Source: an uncultured Dialister sp. (GTDB lineage Bacteria > Bacillota > Negativicutes > Veillonellales > Dialisteraceae). Taken from it: a stretch of DNA of 5,226 bases. This document shows positions 1-3,887 of this stretch, piece by piece (position 1 is the stretch's first letter; every line of letters starts with the position of its first letter). The translations under genes and the position numbers were made by a program. The notes under the pieces were generated by a model. That model was not told the DNA's origin, searched no databases, and saw only the letters and a program-made list of their open reading frames with translations. Where the stretch lies: contig CAKPUX010000084.1 in the NCBI GenBank assembly GCA_934193095.1, positions 1 to 5,226 on the forward strand, given 5' to 3'.

Positions 1-620
1 CCGCGGAAAATACGCTGGTCAGGCCAGGTCGCTCTGGCTACGATAGCGACCGGGGTATCGCCCGGATAGCCGCCCTCTTTCAGTGTCGCCATGACCTGAT
101 CGATCGCCTGGACAGAGAGGAAAATGCACATGGTCGCCTGATGTGCGGCAAGAAGCGCGAGCTTTTCCTTCGGCGGGACCGGTGTGCGGCCTTCCATACG
201 GGTGATGATGACGGTCTGAGAAATGCTCGGCAGGGTATATTCCTGTTTCAATGCAGCTGCTGTCGCAAGGAAAGAGCTGACGCCCGGGACGACAGAAAAC
301 TGATCTTCTTTGATCCCTGCTGCGCGCAGACCGTCCATCTGTTCCTGGATCGCACCGTAAATGGCTGGATCGCCGGTGTGCACACGAGCCACCATTTTGC
401 CTGCTTTGAGCGCATCGATTTCCACCTTCAGCACTTCATCCAGATTCATCGTCGCACTATTGTACACTTCGGCATCTTTTCTGCCGTACTTCAGGATTTC
501 CGGATTCACCAGAGAGCCGGCATAGATGATGACATCTGCCTCTGCGATGAGACGCTGCCCCTTCACCGTGATGAGCTCAGGATCTCCAGGGCCTGCGCCA
601 ATGAAATACAATTTTCCCAT
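1..620 (-). CDS. cbiF: Cobalt-precorrin-4 C11-methyltransferase CbiF/CobM (3' end cut by window edge)
   Basis: This enzyme transfers a methyl group from SAM to C11 of (cobalt-)precorrin-4 in the cytoplasm during corrin ring synthesis. Reading from the ATG at 620 gives 206 codons with no stop before the window ends. Family proteins are about 250-260 residues, so roughly 50 C-terminal residues are missing. Visible features are the N-terminal glycine-rich loop GAGPGDPELIT (residues 8-18), YAGSLVNPEIL (33-43), the SAM-site loop HTGDPAIYGA (81-90), VVPGVSSFLATAA (110-122) and TRMEGRTPVP (140-149). The last set is typical of CobM/CbiF rather than CobI/CobJ-type sisters. A strong ribosome binding site (GAGGAGG, within 626-635) precedes the start and overlaps the cbiT stop, so translation is probably coupled to cbiT. 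It is the last visible gene of the cbiD-E-T-F block. The sequence cannot separate CbiF from CobM; the neighbouring cbiD favours the anaerobic CbiF role. Confidence 0.95.
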   Translation of the reverse strand, partial: MGKLYFIGAGPGDPELITVKGQRLIAEADVIIYAGSLVNPEILKYGRKDAEVYNSATMNLDEVLKVEIDALKAGKMVARVHTGDPAIYGAIQEQMDGLRAAGIKEDQFSVVPGVSSFLATAAALKQEYTLPSISQTVIITRMEGRTPVPPKEKLALLAAHQATMCIFLSVQAIDQVMATLKEGGYPGDTPVAIVARATWPDQRIFR

Positions 621-625
621 AATAA

Positions 626-635
626 CTTCCTCCTC
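626..635 (-). promoter_or_regulatory. Ribosome binding site of cbiF, overlapping the cbiT stop
   Basis: On the minus strand this reads GAGGAGGAAG, 5 nt before the ATG at 620. It shares two bases with the TGA stop of cbiT (634-636). The arrangement fits reinitiation by ribosomes that finish cbiT. Confidence 0.85.
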
Positions 636-1203
636 AATGTTTGATTGCTGTAAATATGAAAATGGGGCTCATCGGATCATAGAGATGATACCGTCCCAGT
701 TTTCTCAGTCGATTGATCTGCATTTCGAAGCCTTCCAGCTCGAAAGGACGATCCGCGAATTCCTTCACCACTTCCCCCGTCGTTTCCACGGTGACAGCGG
801 TAAGGATGATGCGTCCGCCCGGAGCGAGCAGCGCTTCACATCGATCCAGGATCTCATGCATATTTCCGGAAGACCCGCCGATGATGATCACATCCATCTT
901 CGGCAGCCCTTCCATCGCCTCCGGCGCTGTGCCGGCTATGGTATGGATATTCCGGCAGCCGAACTTTTCCGCATTTTTTCGGATCAGCTCGATCCCCTCC
1001 GGATTTCTTTCTATCGAATACACAGCCCCCTTGGGGCAGCAGAGCGCTGCCTCGATGGATAGAGAGCCTGTCCCTGCACCGATGTCAGCCACGATATCGC
1101 CAGACTGAATGGCGGCCTTCACCATGACCATCGCACGGATCTCAGCCTTCGTCATCGGTACCTTTCCCCGAATAAACTCCTCATCTTTGATGCCAAACTG
1201 CAT
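634..1203 (-). CDS. cbiT: Cobalt-precorrin-6B C15-methyltransferase (decarboxylating) CbiT
   Basis: CbiT methylates C15 of cobalt-precorrin-6B and removes the C12 acetate carboxyl as CO2, giving cobalt-precorrin-7. The 189-residue product is the usual length for stand-alone CbiT. It begins with the family signature KVPMTKAEIRA (residues 14-24). It then has a class I methyltransferase fold: SAM motif I DIGAGTGSLSIE (40-51), an acidic residue at the end of strand 2 (E65 in YSIERN), and the motif GGSSGNMHEIL (109-119), which lies near the active site in this family. Its ATG follows the TAA of cbiE with no intervening base. Only a weak purine-rich stretch (GGTGGTGATGG) lies upstream, so expression probably relies on ribosomes arriving from cbiE. 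In many organisms CbiE and CbiT are fused as CobL; here they are separate but directly adjoining. Confidence 0.96.
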   Translation of the reverse strand: MQFGIKDEEFIRGKVPMTKAEIRAMVMVKAAIQSGDIVADIGAGTGSLSIEAALCCPKGAVYSIERNPEGIELIRKNAEKFGCRNIHTIAGTAPEAMEGLPKMDVIIIGGSSGNMHEILDRCEALLAPGGRIILTAVTVETTGEVVKEFADRPFELEGFEMQINRLRKLGRYHLYDPMSPIFIFTAIKH

Positions 1204-1830
1204 TTATCCCATCACCACCATGACTGATTCACCATAGCCTTCCAGATGCGACAATTCCTCAAGAGTCGAATCCGAAAGATGCTGATTCTCATATGAAATA
1301 TGCTCGGCCGCGGCAGCGCGCGTCTCCTTCGGCCAGCCCTTGTCCATCAGGTATCTCGCGATATAGGCCGGATCATGCTCATGATCCGTCAGAAAGGCGA
1401 GCTTTCGTCCGGGCATATAAGACGTATCCTTCTCTTCCGGCACGCGGCCATGGAAAGACAGCCACAGCGCTCCCTGCCAAGGTTCTTTGACAAGAGCGAA
1501 GCAGGCCTGCACAGAAGAAATCCCCGGGATGACTTCGATCGTATGCTCCGGAAACCGCTTCTTGAGCCACGGAAGCAGACTGTAATAGCCCGGATCCCCA
1601 CTCACCATGACGACGACATCATCCTTGTTAAGCGCCTCCTCCAGCCAGTCCGCCAGCAAAGAGAGCTTGCCTGTCACCGGATATGTTTCCTGAGAAGGCT
1701 TCGCATAGTCAGAAAGCGCGCGGCGTCCGCCCACGAGGTAATGCGCCCCCTCGATGGCTTTCTGCGCCTTCGGCAGGATATAGTCCGGATCTCCCGGCCC
1801 GATCCCCGCTACGATCAATGTATGCTCCAT
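1204..1830 (-). CDS. cbiE: Cobalt-precorrin-7 C5-methyltransferase CbiE
   Basis: CbiE uses SAM to methylate C5 of cobalt-precorrin-7, one of the last ring methylations. The 208-residue protein belongs to the tetrapyrrole methylase fold. It has the N-terminal loop GIGPGDPDYILPKA (9-22), the VGGRRAL motif typical of CbiE (33-39), the SAM loop VSGDPGYYSLLPWL (76-89) and IPGISSVQACFA (101-112) followed by WLSFHGR (123-129). The ATG at 1830 lies inside the end of cbiD, an overlap of 16 nt. It is preceded by GGAGGAGG about 5-12 nt upstream, still within cbiD coding sequence. The stop TAA touches the cbiT start. CbiE and CbiT together carry out the two steps performed by fused CobL elsewhere. Confidence 0.95.
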   Translation of the reverse strand: MEHTLIVAGIGPGDPDYILPKAQKAIEGAHYLVGGRRALSDYAKPSQETYPVTGKLSLLADWLEEALNKDDVVVMVSGDPGYYSLLPWLKKRFPEHTIEVIPGISSVQACFALVKEPWQGALWLSFHGRVPEEKDTSYMPGRKLAFLTDHEHDPAYIARYLMDKGWPKETRAAAAEHISYENQHLSDSTLEELSHLEGYGESVMVVMG

Positions 1831-2930
1831 TGTTCCTCCTCCAGAATCTCCTGCGCATGGCTGCTGACTGCCTGCACCGTGCCATCCATCGCCGCGAAAA
1901 TCACGCCGACCCTGGCCTTACCGAAAATGTAGCGTTCCGAGCGCACCTGCGCCCGCTCCGCCATCTGCTGGTAAATCATATCCAGCCCTTCACGATGCAC
2001 GACCGCTGCCGCGCCATCCGTCGTCGTACAGCACATGATCTCACGCACCGTATCTGTCGTTGCCCCATTCATGGCCGCATACGCCGCCATCGTCTCCATA
2101 CGGCCGTCACTATTGCGATTGTACGTATGGAAGCTGCCTGACGCCACCTTGACCAGCTTTCCCATATGGCCGATGAGCAGCATCTTTTGGAAACCGCCTG
2201 CGATGCACTGCTCCATCATGAAGCCGATGTAATTGCTCGTCTCGATGATCGCATCCGATGGAATACCCATGATCTTCGCCGCCGTCTCACCGATACGGCC
2301 GGGACAAAGAACCGCCGTGCGGATCCCGCTCGCATAGACCACCGGCACCTGCGGCGCCAGCGACTTCTTGTACGCCTCCTCACTCATCGGCTTCACGATC
2401 CCCGTCGTTCCCAGGACCGAGATCCCGCCGACGATACCCAGCGAAGGATTCAGCGTCTGCTTTGCCAGCTCCTCCCCTTTCGGGATAGAAATCGTCACGA
2501 TACAGCCATGATCCTTACCGATGAGCTCTTCATACACATAACGCAGCATGATCTGCGGGCCCGGATTGATGGCGGGTCGTCCCACCTTCACCTGCAGCCC
2601 CGGCTTCGTCACCGTACCGACGCCCTTCCCCGCACGGAGCGTAAGACCCGGCGTATCCACCAGTTCTACGGTCACGACGATCGGCGTCCCATGTGTACAG
2701 TCCAGGTCATCGCCCGCATCCTTAAGGCAAGTCGCGATGCCCGTCCGCCCATGTGCCTCGGCCGACTCCACCGGGATCGTGAGCTCCGTCCGCTGCGGCG
2801 AAAGGACCGTCACCTGCTTTGGAAATTCTCCTCGCATAGCCAGGATCGCTGCCTTCATCGCCCCCGTCGCCGTTGCGCCGGTGGTATGCCCTTCCCGGAG
2901 CGTCTTCGCCATCATTTCCTCTGCGTTCAT
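1815..2930 (-). CDS. cbiD: Cobalt-precorrin-5B C1-methyltransferase CbiD
   Basis: CbiD methylates C1 of cobalt-precorrin-5B to give cobalt-precorrin-6A. It is characteristic of the oxygen-independent, early-cobalt route. An in-frame ATG exists at 2942, but the GGGAGGAG right after it is an ideal ribosome binding site for the ATG at 2930. I therefore start there, giving 371 residues. Family motifs are LREGHTTGATATGAMKAA near the N-terminus (11-28), KDAGDDLDCTHG (70-81), GKGVGTVTKPGL (101-112), PAINPGPQ (119-126), the glycine-rich GIVGGISVLGTTGIVKPMS (165-183) and LLIGHMGKLVKVASG (251-265). Length is normal and the frame is intact. It overlaps cbiE by 16 nt at its 3' end. At its 5' end its ATG overlaps the TGA of a short upstream open frame. 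No promoter of its own is evident in the 127 nt between it and yajQ, so it may be read through from yajQ. Confidence 0.96.
   Translation of the reverse strand: MNAEEMMAKTLREGHTTGATATGAMKAAILAMRGEFPKQVTVLSPQRTELTIPVESAEAHGRTGIATCLKDAGDDLDCTHGTPIVVTVELVDTPGLTLRAGKGVGTVTKPGLQVKVGRPAINPGPQIMLRYVYEELIGKDHGCIVTISIPKGEELAKQTLNPSLGIVGGISVLGTTGIVKPMSEEAYKKSLAPQVPVVYASGIRTAVLCPGRIGETAAKIMGIPSDAIIETSNYIGFMMEQCIAGGFQKMLLIGHMGKLVKVASGSFHTYNRNSDGRMETMAAYAAMNGATTDTVREIMCCTTTDGAAAVVHREGLDMIYQQMAERAQVRSERYIFGKARVGVIFAAMDGTVQAVSSHAQEILEEEQWSIH
1836..1844 (-). promoter_or_regulatory. Ribosome binding site of cbiE within the end of cbiD
   Basis: The minus strand reads CTGGAGGAGG just ahead of the ATG at 1830, inside the last codons of cbiD. 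It supports this ATG as the start and the 16-nt gene overlap. Confidence 0.8.
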
Positions 2931-2932
2931 AA

Positions 2933-2940
2933 CTCCTCCC
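2933..2940 (-). promoter_or_regulatory. Ribosome binding site that sets the cbiD start at 2930
   Basis: The minus strand reads GGGAGGAG here, with TT separating it from the ATG at 2928-2930. The alternative ATG at 2942 lies on the upstream edge of this site and has no good site of its own, so the shorter start is preferred. Confidence 0.85.
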
Positions 2941-2988
2941 ATACATAAAGGTTCAACGGGTTCATTCGGTTCTCGATGTAACGAAAAT

Positions 2989-3017
2989 GCTGCACCGCAC
3001 CATTCAGAAAGTGCAGC
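2989..3017 (-). other. Inverted repeat in the yajQ-cbiD gap (weak hairpin)
   Basis: GCTGCAC and GTGCAGC form a perfect 7-bp stem around a 15-nt loop. On the minus strand the stem is followed by ATTTTCG, which is too short a T run for a convincing terminator. It might partly attenuate transcription from yajQ into cbiD, or be incidental. Confidence 0.3.
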
Positions 3018-3057
3018 CTCGTCACACCTGCGAAGCCCTTGCCCCCGCAGAGCCTTC

Positions 3058-3549
3058 TTATCTGTAATTCACAAACTGCAGATCCGCCGGAATGTCCTGC
3101 TGCTTCAGGAACTGGATGCACTCCTGCAGGCAATCCTTATCCTTGCTCGATACACGCACCTCATCCCCATTGATCTTAGCAGCGACCTTGATCTTCGAAG
3201 CCTTCACACGCTTCACGATATCCTTCGCCATATCCGAAGAGATCCCGTTCTGCAGCGAGAGCACCTGACGGACCGTCCCGCCGGCTGCCGCTTCCTTCTT
3301 CTCTTCCTTCAGATTCTTGAGGGAAATCCCGCGCTTCACGAGCTTCCCATGAATGATATCCTTCACCAGCTTCAGCTTGAAATCATCATCGCCGATCAGC
3401 GTGATCTTGTCCTCGTCAAGCGTGACCGAACTCTTGCTGCCCTTGAAATCATAGCGCGTACCGATTTCCTTGGACGCCTGATTCACAGCATTCGCCGCTT
3501 CCTGCAGATCCGTGCGGCATACCACGTCGAATGAATAATCTTTTGCCAT
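3058..3549 (-). CDS. yajQ: YajQ family nucleotide-binding protein (UPF0234/DUF520)
   Basis: This is a small cytoplasmic protein of the YajQ family. Family members have two ferredoxin-like domains and bind nucleotides or RNA, and in Xanthomonas a YajQ protein is reported as a cyclic di-GMP effector. The biochemical role in this organism is unknown. The product is 163 residues, matching the family's usual length of about 160. Conserved stretches are the start MAKDYSFDVVCRTDLQEAANAV (split here as MAKDYSFDVV and DLQEAANAV), TRYDFKGSKSSV (31-42), KLVKRGI (69-75), a middle segment with NGISSDMAKDIVKRVKASKIK (NGISS 101-105, IKVAAKINGDEVRV 120-133), and the typical ending LQFVNYR. A near-ideal ribosome binding site (AAGGAGGT) precedes the ATG. 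It has its own promoter and a long leader. It may form the first gene of a unit continuing into cbiD, although a functional link to cobalamin is not established. Confidence 0.95.
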   Translation of the reverse strand: MAKDYSFDVVCRTDLQEAANAVNQASKEIGTRYDFKGSKSSVTLDEDKITLIGDDDFKLKLVKDIIHGKLVKRGISLKNLKEEKKEAAAGGTVRQVLSLQNGISSDMAKDIVKRVKASKIKVAAKINGDEVRVSSKDKDCLQECIQFLKQQDIPADLQFVNYR

Positions 3550-3554
3550 TATAG

Positions 3555-3562
3555 ACCTCCTT
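3555..3562 (-). promoter_or_regulatory. Ribosome binding site of yajQ
   Basis: The minus strand reads AAGGAGGT, a full match to the anti-Shine-Dalgarno complement, 5 nt from the ATG at 3549. It fixes the start codon. Confidence 0.9.
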
Positions 3563-3570
3563 AGGGGTTG

Positions 3571-3620
3571 TAGTGACTTAGTATCTAGTGACTAGTGACT
3601 TGGGACTTGGGAGTAGAAAC
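3571..3620. repeat. Degenerate heptamer tandem repeat in the yajQ leader
   Basis: On the plus strand seven consecutive 7-mers can be read: TAGTGAC, one extra T, then TAGTATC, TAGTGAC, TAGTGAC, TTGGGAC, TTGGGAG and TAGAAAC. Three units are identical and the others differ by two or more bases. The block lies in the predicted 5' untranslated region of yajQ, ending 8 nt upstream of the ribosome binding site. Its function is unknown. Similar short intergenic heptamers may recur elsewhere in the genome, but this window cannot show that. Confidence 0.7.
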
Positions 3621-3738
3621 AAACAGTGATTGAAATAGCGCAGTTGACAGGCTGACCGTTCTGCAAGGAAGATCTCTCGTCAGCGCTCTCCTATCCTCGA
3701 TAGAGGAATCTCCCTTCCCTCTTTTTACATACCTTATT

Positions 3739-3768
3739 ATTGTACCATATTTTTATACTCAATTTGAA
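3739..3768 (-). promoter_or_regulatory. Predicted yajQ promoter (extended -10)
   Basis: The minus strand carries TACAAT (3739-3744), preceded by TGG, an extended -10 element. TTCAAA (3763-3768) lies 18 nt further upstream as a weak -35. The surrounding sequence (about 3721-3800) is strikingly AT-rich compared with the GC-rich genes. An alternative pair TTGAGT/TAATAA with 17-nt spacing is also possible. It lies between the adhesin terminator and yajQ, which is where a promoter is expected. Confidence 0.55.
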
Positions 3769-3810
3769 AATTTCTGAAAAATTCAATTCATTCCTACGAA
3801 GTGATCCCAC

Positions 3811-3848
3811 AAAAAAAGTTGGCAGAAAAAGCTTTTTCTGCCAACTTT
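3811..3848 (-). terminator. Strong intrinsic terminator of the adhesin gene
   Basis: Positions 3815-3830 and 3833-3848 are perfect reverse complements (16 bp) separated by GC. The core GTTGGCAG/CTGCCAAC is GC-containing and flanked by A/T pairs. On the minus strand the stem runs into seven T residues (3817-3811). It begins about 40 nt after the adhesin stop codon. On the plus strand the stem is followed only by CATTTT, so it acts mainly for the minus strand. It separates the adhesin from the yajQ promoter. Confidence 0.93.
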
Positions 3849-3887
3849 CATTTTCACACCAGGATAAATGAGGTCATAAAGCCCCGC

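Larger units (their letters stand above)
2927..3025 (-). other. Short open frame or gene remnant coupled to cbiD
   Basis: The gap between yajQ and cbiD is open in one frame, which ends in TGA at 2927-2929. This overlaps the cbiD ATG as ATGA, a usual sign of translational coupling. From a possible GTG at 3025 (AAGGG lies about 10 nt upstream) it would encode 32 residues, ending in MNPLNLYVWEEL. An ATG at 2965 would give only 12. The frame stays open further upstream into yajQ, but that part is only a shifted reading of yajQ. The residues (LHFLNG, HFRYIENR) look like ordinary protein rather than low-complexity noise, but I do not recognise the family. It could be a real small gene, a leader peptide for cbiD, or the 3' end of a cobalamin gene whose front was deleted. 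A chance open frame of this length is also possible. Confidence 0.35.
3550..3732 (-). promoter_or_regulatory. Predicted long structured 5' leader of yajQ
   Basis: From the predicted start point near 3732 to the yajQ ATG there are about 180 nt without a convincing coding frame. Besides the heptamer block, it has a 6-bp inverted repeat (GCTGAC 3651-3656 with GTCAGC 3679-3684) and a competing pair AGCGC 3637-3641 with GCGCT 3683-3687. These two pairings share bases and are mutually exclusive. There is also a small hairpin, CTATC-CTC-GATAG, at 3691-3703. I see no B12-box or other riboswitch core, so a regulatory role is only a possibility. Confidence 0.35.

Noticed and set aside
141..1932. Plus-strand open frames opposite cbiF, cbiT and cbiE
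   Set aside because: They are antisense shadows with no recognisable domains; the minus-strand frames carry all the conserved motifs.
3058..3133. Frameshifted C-terminal extension of YajQ into the downstream open frame
   Set aside because: YajQ already ends with the family-typical LQFVNYR and normal length, and no slippery sequence is seen near its stop.
2166..3534. Long plus-strand open frames opposite cbiD and yajQ (2166-2948 and 2548-3534)
   Set aside because: They are antisense to genes with clear family motifs, are rich in Arg/His/Pro/Ser as expected of complementary reading of GC-rich genes, and lack plausible ribosome binding sites.
3644..3649. TTGACA on the plus strand, a consensus -35
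   Set aside because: No -10 element lies about 17 nt downstream (the sequence there is GGAAGA), and no plus-strand gene follows.
3550..3800. Possible cobalamin riboswitch upstream of yajQ and the cbi genes
   Set aside because: I find no B12-box consensus or recognisable riboswitch core. GTCACTA repeats resemble part of the box only superficially.
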